Positions 7,396-16,145 of a stretch of 64,000 bases of DNA are shown here, one piece after another. The translations under genes were made by a program, and so were the position numbers. The DNA comes from Kitasatospora sp. MBT63 (GTDB lineage Bacteria > Actinomycetota > Actinomycetes > Streptomycetales > Streptomycetaceae), in assembly GCF_000710465.2 (NCBI RefSeq), contig NZ_JAIZ01000139.1, positions 1 through 64,000 of the forward strand, read 5' to 3'. The notes under the pieces are model-generated. The model was given only the letters and a program-made list of their open reading frames with translations, made no database searches and was not told the origin of the DNA. Numbering within the stretch: position 1 is the first letter of the stretch; each line of letters opens with the position of its first letter.

Positions 7396-8616
7396 CTACA
7401 GCTGTGCTGCGGCGGTGCTCTCCGACGGCGGCGTGAGAGTGAAGACCGAGGGGACGCGCAGAGGCAGGTGCTTGGGGCCACGGATCGAGCCCGCGACGAT
7501 CTGCTCGGCATGCCTGCAGCGCCGGGTCTCGGGGTCGGGGCCGTGGATGGCGGTGTTCCAGCATGCGTTGGGGCGCCGGTAGGGCGGCACGGGGTAGCGG
7601 TGGGTGTAGCGGGTGGGGTTCTCGGCGTCGGCCTCGGCGCGGTCGCGGGCGGTGGCCTCGGGAGAGGGGCGACGGTTGGGCCGAAGGCGGATCAGGCACA
7701 CCTTCTCGTGCTGCGGTGCGCGGCGCTTGCCACTGGGGCGCTTCAAGGGCACCGAGACGGTCTCGGTCTCGGTCCACCCGTTGCGGCCCTCCTGCTGGAC
7801 GAGCTGCCAGGCCGTGTACACCGCCTGGGTCCAGAGGTAGGGCGAGTCGGGCGGGGCCTCGGGGAACGGCTCGTCGAAGGGGAGGTAGACGGTGTCGATC
7901 CGGTTGAGTGGCGCGTGCTTCTTGGACAGCCGGACCTGCTCGCCAGCGGTGGTGATCTGGCCGGTGTGGATCTCCGTGCCCAGCCGGGTCTCGGGCGCGA
8001 GGTACTCGAAGCCGAGACTCCGTGTGCTGTAGAAGGTGAGCCAGATGCCGCGCTTCTCGGGGAGGTTCTCGTACCGCTCCCGGCCCGACCGGTACACCCA
8101 GTTGACAATGGGATCGCTGTCCCGGTTGGTGGGTGACCAGATGCTCCAGGACACCGCGACGGTCGGGACGTGGAGCACGGGCGACTCATCCGGCAGCGGG
8201 ACGATGCCCTGCATCTCCTGAGCCGTGACCCGGTGTGTGCCGAGCGGCGTGGCGAACACCATGAAGCCCGCTGGCGAGGGCAGCCGGTCGACGCTGACGA
8301 GCTCCTGGGGCCGCTTGGCTCCGACCGCCGCAGCCAGGACGGTCATGTCCTCGTCGGCGAAGTACAGCCGCGCATCGTCGAGGCGCCCTGCCTCCTCCTC
8401 GCAGAGAAGGCGGGCGGAGACCAGCGCACCGGTGCGCCCCGGAACGATGGGGATGTGACGCTCCTTCCAGCCCGCGGTCTTGTACGAGATGAGACCGTGG
8501 ACCTCCTTCTGGAGGAAGTAGTTCCGCAACCGCGTGCGCCACATGGGAAGCCGGAGCGGATCCGGCGACCAGAGGGCGCCAACGGAGGGCATGGCAGGGC
8601 TGTCGATCGGGGGCAT
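7396..8616 (-). CDS. Hypothetical protein, 406 residues, remote paralogue of the next upstream gene
   Basis: Unknown function. The N-terminal two thirds are alpha/beta with several Trp-rich strands (VSWSIWSPT, GIWLTFYS). The C-terminal 110 residues are basic and carry Arg/His/Trp motifs (KRPSGKRRAPQHEK, HRYPVPPYRRPNACW, RGPKHLPLR). The protein at 8831-9838 has the same order of elements, so I read the two as distant paralogues. ATG at 8616 has GAGGA close upstream; another ATG at 8628 lacks a ribosome site. First gene of the P-box 5 operon. Confidence 0.7.
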   Translation of the reverse strand: MPPIDSPAMPSVGALWSPDPLRLPMWRTRLRNYFLQKEVHGLISYKTAGWKERHIPIVPGRTGALVSARLLCEEEAGRLDDARLYFADEDMTVLAAAVGAKRPQELVSVDRLPSPAGFMVFATPLGTHRVTAQEMQGIVPLPDESPVLHVPTVAVSWSIWSPTNRDSDPIVNWVYRSGRERYENLPEKRGIWLTFYSTRSLGFEYLAPETRLGTEIHTGQITTAGEQVRLSKKHAPLNRIDTVYLPFDEPFPEAPPDSPYLWTQAVYTAWQLVQQEGRNGWTETETVSVPLKRPSGKRRAPQHEKVCLIRLRPNRRPSPEATARDRAEADAENPTRYTHRYPVPPYRRPNACWNTAIHGPDPETRRCRHAEQIVAGSIRGPKHLPLRVPSVFTLTPPSESTAAAQL

Positions 8617-8676
8617 GCGTCCTCGCATGGGGTGAAGTGCTGGGAGTGCGGTGAGGCAGCGCCTCGAACCTTCATT

Positions 8677-8709
8677 TAATAAGTTACAGCACTGGATTAC
8701 TTATGGCAA
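8677..8709 (-). promoter_or_regulatory. P-box 5
   Basis: Minus strand: -35 TTGCCA (8704-8709), 17-bp spacer ending GTGCTG, -10 TAACTT (8681-8686), then ATTA. It serves the 8616-5374 gene string. Confidence 0.85.
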
Positions 8710-8830
8710 TCCGTGTTGTGGCAGGTGGACATTCTCGGAGGCTCGCTCGGGCGGGCCGGCTGGGCCGTCCGCCCTTCGCTAGCCGGGCTGCCTGCGGTTC
8801 GGCAGCTGCGCGCCCCCGGGGCCACCGGGC

Positions 8831-9838
8831 TCACGCGGACGTGGCGCCCTTGCTGCTGACGGTGGCAATGCGAACGGCGCGGCGCTCGTCGAGCGCCCGG
8901 CCCCGGGGGCCGTTGACGTGCTCCTTCACCAGCGCCCTGACCTTGGGGCACGTCCCACCGGCTTCGATGATGGCCCGGTGGTCGCGGGGGTTCGGGCAGC
9001 GCCAGCTCCACCGTTCCTCGACCGGCCACCGCAAGGTCTCCTCCCCCCAGTGGTGACCGTCGCCGGTGGGGACGGGCGTGCCGGTGTGGCGGGTCGCCGC
9101 CTCGCGGATCACGCGGACGGCCCGGAACTTGACCCGGCGCTTGCGGCCCTGCCCCGTCCGCTGGGCCACCGTCCGCTCGTCATGCTCGAACACGGCCCGC
9201 AGATCCCAGAAGGCGAGGAGGAGGCCGACGATCACCGATGTGGGCGCAGCGCCCCAGCTCGGATGGTGCCCGAAGCTCTGGATCTTCGTACTGACCTGCG
9301 GTACGGCGATGACCATCGCGTTCGGGACGTACGGGGACTTGGGCTGGTGGTTCGGGCGCAGGAGCGGCGGCAGGGCAGCGGCCAGGCCCGCGGTTCCGGT
9401 CAGGGCCGTGATGGACAGCTGGAGTTCCTCGCCGGTGCCGGCCAGGTCCCAGGCGATGCCGTGGATGGGCAGATCGGAAAGGCCGGTGATAGGAACGGGG
9501 AGGTGGAGCAGGCCCACTGGCGCCGGGGCCTCGCTGGCTCCCTCCAGGAGGTAGCCGTCGGAGCTGGTGACCAGGTCGTGCTCTGCCATCGCGTCGGTGA
9601 GGGCTGGGGAGGCCACCCACACCTGCGCCCCGTCGAGGTTCCTGGACATCATGCCGGCCCAGCTCAAGTGGGCCTGCACGGCGTCCCGGTTGTCGCTGAT
9701 GTCGTGGCCGGTGCGGCCGAACTGCATCGCCTGGACGTAGTCCATGGAGATCGGCAGGCCTCTGACCGGCTTGCCGAAGAAGTCGGCGAGGTGGGAGCGC
9801 ATCTGCTCGGCGCCCGCCGCGCTGTCCTGAAGGTTCAT
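8831..9838 (-). CDS. Hypothetical protein, 335 residues, remote paralogue of the 7396-8616 product
   Basis: Unknown function. The overall plan matches the 406-residue neighbour: an alpha/beta body with repeated hydrophobic strands, a helix containing LLLAFWDLRAVFEHDE, then a basic tail with KRRVKFRAVRVIREA and WPVEERWSWRCPNPRDH. The tail's Trp/Arg/His pattern looks like a nucleic-acid-binding element, but that is inference. ATG at 9838 overlaps the upstream stop (ATGA). Confidence 0.7.
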   Translation of the reverse strand: MNLQDSAAGAEQMRSHLADFFGKPVRGLPISMDYVQAMQFGRTGHDISDNRDAVQAHLSWAGMMSRNLDGAQVWVASPALTDAMAEHDLVTSSDGYLLEGASEAPAPVGLLHLPVPITGLSDLPIHGIAWDLAGTGEELQLSITALTGTAGLAAALPPLLRPNHQPKSPYVPNAMVIAVPQVSTKIQSFGHHPSWGAAPTSVIVGLLLAFWDLRAVFEHDERTVAQRTGQGRKRRVKFRAVRVIREAATRHTGTPVPTGDGHHWGEETLRWPVEERWSWRCPNPRDHRAIIEAGGTCPKVRALVKEHVNGPRGRALDERRAVRIATVSSKGATSA

Positions 9839-10149
9839 TCGCTCTCCTGCGTAGTCTCGCCGGGACGGTGGGCGGGCTCGTCGATGACCAGCCGTCCGAC
9901 GCGCACGGGGTTGAGGCCGTGGGTCTCGAACAGCTGCCTGAACAAGGCCGTGAGCATGTCGGCGTCGGCCTGTGTGGCCAAGGGCAGCGGGTGGCCGCAG
10001 TCGGCGCAGTTCAGCGAGACCTCGTCGGTCTGGATGTCATGGAGCTCCATGTGTCCCGGGTTCGGCGGCTCGGCGCCGAAGATGTCGATCCACGTCGTCG
10101 TGGCGAGCGATGCGGTGGTACTGCCGCAGCCGGGGCAGGGGTGAAGCAT
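9835..10149 (-). CDS. Small zinc-ribbon protein, 104 residues
   Basis: Two CxxC pairs (CPGCG at 5-9 and CADCG about 40 residues later) form a likely zinc ribbon, followed by an acidic helical C-terminus (DADMLTALFRQLFE). ATG at 10149 follows GGAAGGG with 7-base spacing. First gene after P-box 6 and coupled to the 335-residue gene. Specific role unknown. Confidence 0.75.
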   Translation of the reverse strand: MLHPCPGCGSTTASLATTTWIDIFGAEPPNPGHMELHDIQTDEVSLNCADCGHPLPLATQADADMLTALFRQLFETHGLNPVRVGRLVIDEPAHRPGETTQESE

Positions 10150-10277
10150 GAATGACCCTTCCAGGGGCATGGGAGTTTTCGGAGTGTGCGCGCCAGGGTG
10201 CTGCCGAGGGCGCTGGAGTCCGGATGGAGTGGCGCGTGCGTACGGCGCTCGGGGTGGCGGCGACACTCACCACCAAC

Positions 10278-10310
10278 AAATAAGTTACAGCATGGAATGT
10301 CTTTTGGGAA
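10278..10310 (-). promoter_or_regulatory. P-box 6
   Basis: Minus strand: -35 TTCCCA (10305-10310, a weaker hexamer), 17-bp spacer ending ATGCTG, -10 TAACTT (10282-10287). Its leader of about 126 bases is one of the longest in the set. Confidence 0.8.
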
Positions 10311-10335
10311 CCCCAATTTGATGGGTGGCCCTCAG

Positions 10336-11025
10336 TCAGGTGCGGGGCACTCGCGGCACCATGACGGCGAGAAAGTGCTCCCCGCCCGAGCGCTGGTAGA
10401 GCTGGGCGTCCCAACCGGCCGCGACGAGGACCGTCCGGCACTCCTCCAGCCGAGCCGCCGCCTCGCACCTCGCCGCGAAGGCATCCGGGCCGCGCCAGCC
10501 GACCCTGACCTCGGCGGACTCCTGGCCGGCGGACACGCAGTAGCCCGACCGCACCCGCCTGCGGCCATCGAAGCCCGAGGCGGGTATGCCCGCAGCTTCG
10601 AGAGCGAGCGCGACCGCCCACTCCGGGCGCGCCAGCTCCCAGGGTGCGGGGGTACCGCCCTCCCCGTTCAAGCGCCGGACCTCCAACAGCCCGGCCCACG
10701 CCTGCACCACCTCGCGCCGGCGCTCCCCGGGCTCGGTCGGAAGTCCGGCCTGACCGTCGCCGGACGCCGGCTGGAACGCCCCGGGCTCCGTCGAGCCGTC
10801 CCCGCGGGCCGCATGGGTAGCCGCTGCGGCGAGGTCCGCTCGCACCGCACGACCCGCCGGTGTCAGGTAGACCGCGCCACGACGGCCGTGAGCGACCGCT
10901 AGGCAGGAGCCGATCAGCGCATCCAGCACCGAACGCAATCCCTTCACCTCACCGCTCCCGTGATCGGCCGCCAGCAGCGCCCGGCGCTGCGCCGCGTTGA
11001 GTGAGGGACGGTCCTGTGCGGTCAT
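10336..11025 (-). CDS. Putative winged-helix protein, 229 residues
   Basis: Residues 5-65 look like a winged helix (LNAAQRRALLAA, a recognition-type helix near LRSVLDALIGSC, then a wing GRRGAVYLTPAGRAVRADL). A second alpha/beta domain fills 105-229. No ribosome site precedes ATG at 11025, but TATCGT lies six bases upstream, so the mRNA may be leaderless. No P-box precedes it. DNA binding is an inference from the fold pattern; no family name is assigned. Confidence 0.65.
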   Translation of the reverse strand: MTAQDRPSLNAAQRRALLAADHGSGEVKGLRSVLDALIGSCLAVAHGRRGAVYLTPAGRAVRADLAAAATHAARGDGSTEPGAFQPASGDGQAGLPTEPGERRREVVQAWAGLLEVRRLNGEGGTPAPWELARPEWAVALALEAAGIPASGFDGRRRVRSGYCVSAGQESAEVRVGWRGPDAFAARCEAAARLEECRTVLVAAGWDAQLYQRSGGEHFLAVMVPRVPRT

Positions 11026-11081
11026 GCCGTCACGATAGAAGGGAACGAGGACCAGGTGCCCCGGCCGCAGCCCGGTCCGTG

Positions 11082-11114
11082 CCTCCGACGCGGGCGCTGG
11101 CGGCGCGTCGGAGG
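11082..11114 (-). terminator. Terminator after the 11155-11643 gene
   Basis: The 11-bp arms CCTCCGACGCG (11082-11092) and CGCGTCGGAGG (11104-11114) pair perfectly around an 11-base loop. Confidence 0.6.
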
Positions 11115-11154
11115 TCGGACACCCGGGGACGTCGGCAAGACGCAGGGGGCCTCG

Positions 11155-11643
11155 TCATGCCGCGGCCGTCAGGTCGATGGAGGGGAGGTACTCGTACCGG
11201 TCGTCGACGTCGAGATCGCGGGCCGTCTCGGGCAGCGAGCCGAAGGTGACTCCCGCGGCCTGGAGATCGCCCACGATGTGGTCGAGGTTCAGCGGGTGGC
11301 ACGGGCGCTTTCCCCAGGCGCGGGCCAGGTCCTCGGGCAGTGCGGGTAGCGCGTCGTTGAACTCGTGGACGGTCGTCCCGTCGACGGTGACCGCGCGGTC
11401 CAACATGAAAGTGCCGTTGCCGCGGACCTGCAGCACCACGTACCCGGCCTGAGGGAACAGGACACGCAGGAGCGCGGTGAACTCCTTTGCGGCGGTTTCG
11501 GCCTCGCCGAGCAGCAGCTTCTGGAGGGCGAGCACCCGGCTGTAGCTGGCGGCCGGCGACCTCTCGTCGGCCTCGGTGGTCCTGATCTGGTCGACGGCGG
11601 GCACCGCACTGGGGCGGGCTGCGGGCGTGGGCTGCCGGGTCAT
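11155..11643 (-). CDS. Hypothetical protein, 162 residues
   Basis: Unknown. A helical segment (40-65, ALQKLLLGEAETAAKEFTALL) precedes a beta-rich core (GYVVLQVRGNGTFMLDRAVTV) and an acidic end. ATG at 11643 has GGAGG upstream. It lies alone between two hairpins (11742-11773 and 11082-11114); its promoter should be in 11644-11741 but is not obvious, and there is no P-box. Confidence 0.7.
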   Translation of the reverse strand: MTRQPTPAARPSAVPAVDQIRTTEADERSPAASYSRVLALQKLLLGEAETAAKEFTALLRVLFPQAGYVVLQVRGNGTFMLDRAVTVDGTTVHEFNDALPALPEDLARAWGKRPCHPLNLDHIVGDLQAAGVTFGSLPETARDLDVDDRYEYLPSIDLTAAA

Positions 11644-11741
11644 GTTCGGTCCTCCAGGCGGGTTGCGGGGGTGTTCTGGCGGGTGGGGAATGCCGGGTGG
11701 CCTCAGGGGGCGGTTCGGGGGCCGCCGGATTGGTGCCTGCC

Positions 11742-11773
11742 GGGCCGGACCATGCCTGCGCCTGGTCCGGCCC
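11742..11773 (-). terminator. Terminator of the P-box 7 operon
   Basis: The arms GGGCCGGACCA (11742-11752) and TGGTCCGGCCC (11763-11773) are exact complements, with a 10-base loop, seven bases past the stop of the 121-residue gene. Confidence 0.65.
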
Positions 11774-11779
11774 CGCGGG

Positions 11780-12145
11780 TCAGAGCACGATGGCGATGAG
11801 GTCGTTTACCTGGAAGGACCAGCGGTCGGCCCGGTCGCCCGTGCCGAAGGCAGGCCAGACCCCGTCATTGGTCTCGTCGAGCCGCTTGGCGGCCACGCTG
11901 ACCTCCTCGTTCGCTTCGCCGGCCAGCTCCACCTCGCGGCCTTCGCTGTTGTGGGCCGACCAGAAGGACAAACCGTCCTCCTCGGCGTTCCACAGGACGA
12001 CGCTGGACACGGTGGGATGAGCGGCCCGGATCAGCTCTCCGATCAGCCGCAATGAGACGAGGGCGATCCGGTTGTTGAGCTCGTTCTTCTGATCGGCGAG
12101 CTCGTCGAGGAGCGCGCTGATCTGGTCGCTGGTCATCGCGGTCAT
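11780..12145 (-). CDS. Hypothetical acidic protein, 121 residues
   Basis: Unknown. The N-terminal 40 residues form a heptad-like helix (LLDELADQKNELNNRIALVSLRL), possibly a dimer coiled coil. The rest is acidic alpha/beta. ATG at 12145 has GGAAGGA about 12 bases upstream; an alternative ATG lies at 12136. Last gene of the P-box 7 operon. Confidence 0.65.
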   Translation of the reverse strand: MTAMTSDQISALLDELADQKNELNNRIALVSLRLIGELIRAAHPTVSSVVLWNAEEDGLSFWSAHNSEGREVELAGEANEEVSVAAKRLDETNDGVWPAFGTGDRADRWSFQVNDLIAIVL

Positions 12146-12187
12146 GGCAGGGGCTGTCCTTCCAGCGGCGGGGGGAGCTCGGCCCGC

Positions 12188-12994
12188 TCAGGCGGCGGCC
12201 GGGTCGACGGCGGTCGCCGGGTCGGATGAGCGAGGCAGGGGCAGGACCACCTGAAGCGCGGGGGAGCGCTGAAGCGGCGCGGCGGCGGCGTGATCGGTGA
12301 ACAGGTCCCGTGCCGCTGCTTCGCTGAGTCTCCAGGCGATGGCCCGGCTGCGCCCCGGCTCGCTCAGCTCGAATCCGCCGTTGCACTTGCAGACGGTGCG
12401 GAACTGTCCCGCCCTGCCACCTGCGATGGCCTCGATCACCCGGCCGCGGTGCCCGTGAGCCTCGACCTCCACGCGGACCAGAGCGTCGATCTGTGCCCGG
12501 GTGACCAGCCGCAAGCGGTTGCAGTGCTCGGTGAGCACGTGCCCGTCGTTCTCGCTCACCACCTCGGCGAACCAGCCGCCCCGCTTGAAGACCTTCGTCA
12601 CCCGACCAGAGCCCGTCCGCTCGAAGAAGTCCTGGACCGCGAGGTGTCCTACCCGCACCGTGCGGCCGGTGGCGTCCACCGGGAGCTTCCAGGGCTCGAC
12701 GCCGGACTGAAGCAGCGTCTGGGCCTCGTCCTCGTCCGGAGTCACCGGCTCGAACGCGGTGCACGCGGGAAACAACGGCTGGAGGTTGGGACCCTTACGG
12801 GTCTTGGACCTCTTGCGCTCGCACTTGAGGTTGTCGCCGTGTGCGGACGGCCGGGCGTAGAGGTGGGCGCAGCCACCGCACGTGGCGGGCACGGTCGTGA
12901 GGAGCGGGAGCCCGGTGGCGGGGTGGACGTCGCGGTCGAAGTCCATCCGCGCGCTGCCGCGGCCCAGTGTCCGCGGCGGGCGGTCGAGGGGCAT
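12188..12994 (-). CDS. Hypothetical Cys-containing protein, 268 residues
   Basis: A likely zinc site lies near 39-80: CGGC, then LKCERKR, then FPACTAF. A charged alpha/beta domain follows, with RGGWFAEVV near 140 and CKCNGGFEL near 205. The KCERKRSKTRKG stretch is strongly basic and may touch nucleic acid. ATG at 12994 has GGAGAGA upstream. Fourth gene of the P-box 7 operon. Function unknown. Confidence 0.65.
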   Translation of the reverse strand: MPLDRPPRTLGRGSARMDFDRDVHPATGLPLLTTVPATCGGCAHLYARPSAHGDNLKCERKRSKTRKGPNLQPLFPACTAFEPVTPDEDEAQTLLQSGVEPWKLPVDATGRTVRVGHLAVQDFFERTGSGRVTKVFKRGGWFAEVVSENDGHVLTEHCNRLRLVTRAQIDALVRVEVEAHGHRGRVIEAIAGGRAGQFRTVCKCNGGFELSEPGRSRAIAWRLSEAAARDLFTDHAAAAPLQRSPALQVVLPLPRSSDPATAVDPAAA

Positions 12995-13013
12995 GTCGTC
13001 TCTCCGATTCGGT

Positions 13014-13352
13014 TCAGGTGTGTGGGACTGCTGCGGGCCAGAGGGCCGCGCAGGCCAAGCGAGTGCAGCGGGCGGGGGCGGCCACCGTCGCGGCGCGGAC
13101 CAGGGAGGAGTCCGCAGCCAGCGGACGGCCGCCGTCGCAGGCCGCCATGACGGCGCCGTGGGCCAGGCCGTAGCCCGTGACCGCGATGTGCCGTACAGGG
13201 GCCCGGGCGTCGGACTGCGGCACGGCCGCGATCGGTCCGGCCAGCAGGTTCCCGCCGTGGGTGAGCAGGCGCCTGGCGCGCGCTCTGGTCCGGTGGGGCG
13301 GTGTGGGCTCGGCGCGGTACGCGTGGAGCTCGACCGTCGTAGGGCTTGTCAC
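13014..13352 (-). CDS. Hypothetical Ala-rich protein, 112 residues
   Basis: Unknown. Basic N-terminus (RTRARARRLL), then a small-residue-rich half with two Cys near the end. GTG at 13352 overlaps the previous stop (GTGA), the main support for the start. Confidence 0.55.
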   Translation of the reverse strand: MTSPTTVELHAYRAEPTPPHRTRARARRLLTHGGNLLAGPIAAVPQSDARAPVRHIAVTGYGLAHGAVMAACDGGRPLAADSSLVRAATVAAPARCTRLACAALWPAAVPHT

Positions 13353-13867
13353 GGCTGCGGGCTGGTGCGGCGGAGGGAGGGAGCCCTGAGGCAGCCGCGG
13401 CCGATGTTGGCGAACTGGTGGCTCCAGGGCCGTCCGAGTGCGAGGTGGAGCCGGAGGGCGGCGTCGGGGCGGTGTGCGTCGCGGGCGAGGATGGCGAGCA
13501 CCTGGGAGGCGGAGAACAACGGCGACACCTTGTCGTCCTCGGACGGCACGTCGGTGCGGAAGTCGCCGAGGCGGGGGTGGTTCATCCGCAGTACGCCGGG
13601 GCCGCTCTCGCTCGCGCCGCCGATGACCGCGAAGCCGGCCTGCGGCGCGGCGCGGCGCAGCGCCTCGTAGAGGTCGTGGATCTCCGAGGGGTCCAGCTCG
13701 GCGTCGGTGCCGTCGATGCCGAGCGGCAGGCACCGGACCGCGGGGGAGCGGAAGTGCTCGGGGCAGGGGAGGCCGTAGTGCTGGTCGTCGAGGGAGGTCA
13801 GAAGCGGCTCGACCTGGGCAGGCGGGCAGGAGGCGAAGACGAAGCTCAGGGGCATGTCGCCGGACAT
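13349..13867 (-). CDS. Hypothetical protein, 172 residues
   Basis: Unknown. Alpha/beta, with a strand-like N-terminus (PLSFVFASCPPAQVEPLL) and an acidic centre (DGTDAELDPSEIHDLYEAL). ATG at 13867 has GGAGA three bases upstream; MPLSF at 13855 is an alternative. Coupled to the next gene by GTGA. Confidence 0.65.
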   Translation of the reverse strand: MSGDMPLSFVFASCPPAQVEPLLTSLDDQHYGLPCPEHFRSPAVRCLPLGIDGTDAELDPSEIHDLYEALRRAAPQAGFAVIGGASESGPGVLRMNHPRLGDFRTDVPSEDDKVSPLFSASQVLAILARDAHRPDAALRLHLALGRPWSHQFANIGRGCLRAPSLRRTSPQP

Positions 13868-13889
13868 GGGTCTCCGATCTCGGTGAGGG

Positions 13890-14225
13890 TCAGCGTCCGG
13901 ACTTGCCGGTGGGCTTCGTCTTCGTCAGGCCGCCAGCGGGGCTGGGCGCCGCCGGGGGCTTGAGGGCCGGGCTCGCCGGGGGCTTGCTCGCCAGGCTCGC
14001 CGGGGAGGTGGGCGGCGTGGCCTTGGTCGTGCGGCTGGCCGTGGCGGATGGGGTGGCCACCGCGTGCACCAGGCACGGACGGGGGGCGTAGTCGGGGACC
14101 ATGACACCGCCGGGCACCGAGATGGTGGGGCACGTCGGAGGGCCGGAGGGCTGCGTGGAGCAGCTGGTCAGGGCTATCGCTCCGGCCGCCACGGCAACAG
14201 TCAGGAGTACGGGCGACTTGCGCAT
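13890..14225 (-). CDS. Lipoprotein, 111 residues
   Basis: MRKSPVLLTVAVAAGAIALTSC is a classical lipoprotein signal: two basic residues, a hydrophobic core, and a lipobox LTSC with Cys 22. The mature part is short, with three further Cys, then a long Pro/Ala/Ser/Lys-rich low-complexity tail. It should be anchored on the outer face of the membrane. ATG at 14225 is preferred over a TTG at 14243 that has no ribosome site. First gene after P-box 7. Confidence 0.8.
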   Translation of the reverse strand: MRKSPVLLTVAVAAGAIALTSCSTQPSGPPTCPTISVPGGVMVPDYAPRPCLVHAVATPSATASRTTKATPPTSPASLASKPPASPALKPPAAPSPAGGLTKTKPTGKSGR

Positions 14226-14278
14226 GACGAGTCCGATCTGCAAGCGGAAGGAGAGGCGAGGAGGACGCTCCTCATGAC

Positions 14279-14311
14279 TAATAAGTTACAGCACTATTCG
14301 TCATTGGGCAA
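14279..14311 (-). promoter_or_regulatory. P-box 7
   Basis: Minus strand: -35 TTGCCC (14306-14311), 17-bp spacer ending GTGCTG, -10 TAACTT (14283-14288), then ATTA. It drives the lipoprotein and at least four downstream genes, to the hairpin at 11742. Its -35 lies inside the 3' end of the methylase-like gene. Confidence 0.85.
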
Positions 14312-15220
14312 GCTCTGCTGTGCCGGTCGGGCGGCTCGCACCTGGTGCAGCAGAGCGTCGCGCCGACCGACGGCTTCGCTGCGTTCGGCGGCGGCGCGCT
14401 CCAGGCCGCTGTCGGGCGTGGCGAGTGCGTCGGCGGCGGCGATCAGAACGTCGCCGCCCAACCTCCAGATGACGCTGTTGGCCGCGAGGACCGCAGCTGC
14501 GAGCGGATCCAGTTCCACGCCCACCCAGGACTTGCCGGCCGGGTCCTGGCCTTCGGCGAGCATGTGACGGGCGGCGGCCCGCCACATGGCACCGCTCCCT
14601 GCGGCCGGCTCCCCGATCACCTGGTCCGCGGGGGCGCCGCCGACGTCCAGGATCTCGGCCATGAGCGTGGTGACGGCTGCGGGCGTGTGGAACTCCCCGC
14701 GGCTCTGCTTGTCGGTGTGACCGCGCAACTGCTGGAGCAGGCGTCCGAGGATGTCGCCGCTCAGTGCCCGCTCGTGGTCGCCGGCGAGCTCCAGGAGGCC
14801 GGTCCGGATGCAGGTCTGGACGACCACCAGGGCACCGTGCTGCTGCCACGGCTGGGGGGCGTCGATCCAGGCCCGCAGAGGGCGGGCCCGCTCGACGATC
14901 GCCGGCCGCGCCCACCACAGCTGCTGCCAGGCGCGGTCGAGCAGTTCGGTCATGGCCTCAGGGGACAGGGCGGCGACCTGTCCCGCGAGGGCTCCGGCTG
15001 CGGGGTCGAGGACGGGCAGGACCGCGGTGATTGCCACTGCTCCGATGGCCACCTCGATTCCGGCGCCGCCGGTCGTGGCCAGCCAGGCGTCGCGGACGCT
15101 GTCGGCGATCTTCCGTGCGTGTTCCGCGCCGTCCTCGGGGATGAGCAGGCGCCGGGCCTGGGCGGACTGGAATAGAGGGAGGCGGGCGACCTCCGCAGCG
15201 GACAGGGCGAGGTCAGGCAT
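14294..15220 (-). CDS. Truncated N6-DNA-methylase-like protein, 308 residues
   Basis: The C-terminal half has the start of an N6-adenine methylase fold: GEFHTP (175-180), then the SAM loop GEPAAGSGAM (203-212), GVELDPLA and a GDVL strand. The chain ends soon after, without the NPP(Y/F) catalytic motif, so it may bind SAM or DNA but should not methylate. The N-terminal 160 residues are helical. It is a clear paralogue of the 16400-17314 product, which stops at the same place. ATG at 15220 has GGAG upstream and overlaps the previous gene by 8 bases. Confidence 0.75.
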   Translation of the reverse strand: MPDLALSAAEVARLPLFQSAQARRLLIPEDGAEHARKIADSVRDAWLATTGGAGIEVAIGAVAITAVLPVLDPAAGALAGQVAALSPEAMTELLDRAWQQLWWARPAIVERARPLRAWIDAPQPWQQHGALVVVQTCIRTGLLELAGDHERALSGDILGRLLQQLRGHTDKQSRGEFHTPAAVTTLMAEILDVGGAPADQVIGEPAAGSGAMWRAAARHMLAEGQDPAGKSWVGVELDPLAAAVLAANSVIWRLGGDVLIAAADALATPDSGLERAAAERSEAVGRRDALLHQVRAARPAQQSLPNDE

Positions 15221-16145
15221 GAGGACTCCGTTCGAGGTCTGTCGGCCGGTGCCCGGCGGCCGGAGCCGGATCGCCCGTGTTCTGAGCCGGGCCGGCTCCG
15301 ATCGCGGCTCGTTCCGCGCCGTGCGGGAGCGTGGTCCGGTGGGCGGGCGCCGGCTGCAGGGTGTCGATGTGGCGGGCACGCTCCAGCCAGTCGCCGCGGA
15401 TGGCTGCGACGGCTGCGCTCGGTCCTTCCAGCCAGCGCGGGCCCAGCTCGGCCAGAGCGGTGGCGGCGGCGGTCTCGGCCTGGCCGTGGAGGAAGGTGCC
15501 GGGGCGGACGAGTTCCACCGGCACGGCGCACCGGCCGGTGGCTCCGGCCAGGGCCTGGCTGAACTCCCTGCGCCAGCGCTGAACCGCCCCAGGCTGCTCC
15601 TGGGGGGTCATCAGGTACTCGGCCTGGTCGAGGGTCCTGAGCTGGCGGCGGTAGAGGGCTGCACCCGCGGCGGAGAGGCGGTCGAGAGCGGCCAGCGCGC
15701 CGGGGAGGACCTCGGCGAACGCGGCAAGCGCCTCGGCTTCTCCCTCCAGCCCAAGGTCGGTGCGACCGCGGCCCGCCCTCATCTCGATCCGCTCCCGGGT
15801 GCGGCTGGTGGCCCGGAGTGCCCCGTTGACCACCTCATGGCCGGTGTCCTCGGTCCAGGTCTTCGAGACCGGATGGCGGACCGGTGTCAGCTTGAAGTAG
15901 CGCGCGAGGCTGATGGCCAGCTCGCGCCTGTCGGGGCCGCGCTTGGAGGCGTCGGAGAACTCGAAGCGGGCGAAGCTGCCCGCCGCGTTGCTCCGGATGA
16001 GGCCGACCTGGCGGACCTGCGGTGGTCGCGTCCGGGCCGCCGGAACGCGCGCGACAGCGACCTGTGTTCCGGGCTCGTCACTGACGAGTTCGCCTTCGAG
16101 GATCTCGGTGTCGGGGATGTCCTTGTACTGGTCGGGTGGGGGCAT
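15213..16145 (-). CDS. Hypothetical protein, 310 residues, between two methylase-like genes
   Basis: Unknown. A Pro-rich acidic N-terminus (MPPPDQYKDIPDTEILEGEL), a basic segment (RVPAARTRPPQVRQVGLIRS), then about 200 mostly helical residues rich in Ala, Arg and Leu. ATG at 16145 has TGGAG upstream. It forms a two-gene unit with the 308-residue methylase-like protein. Its promoter should lie between the hairpin at 16338 and the start; I see no P-box there. Confidence 0.65.
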   Translation of the reverse strand: MPPPDQYKDIPDTEILEGELVSDEPGTQVAVARVPAARTRPPQVRQVGLIRSNAAGSFARFEFSDASKRGPDRRELAISLARYFKLTPVRHPVSKTWTEDTGHEVVNGALRATSRTRERIEMRAGRGRTDLGLEGEAEALAAFAEVLPGALAALDRLSAAGAALYRRQLRTLDQAEYLMTPQEQPGAVQRWRREFSQALAGATGRCAVPVELVRPGTFLHGQAETAAATALAELGPRWLEGPSAAVAAIRGDWLERARHIDTLQPAPAHRTTLPHGAERAAIGAGPAQNTGDPAPAAGHRPTDLERSPHA

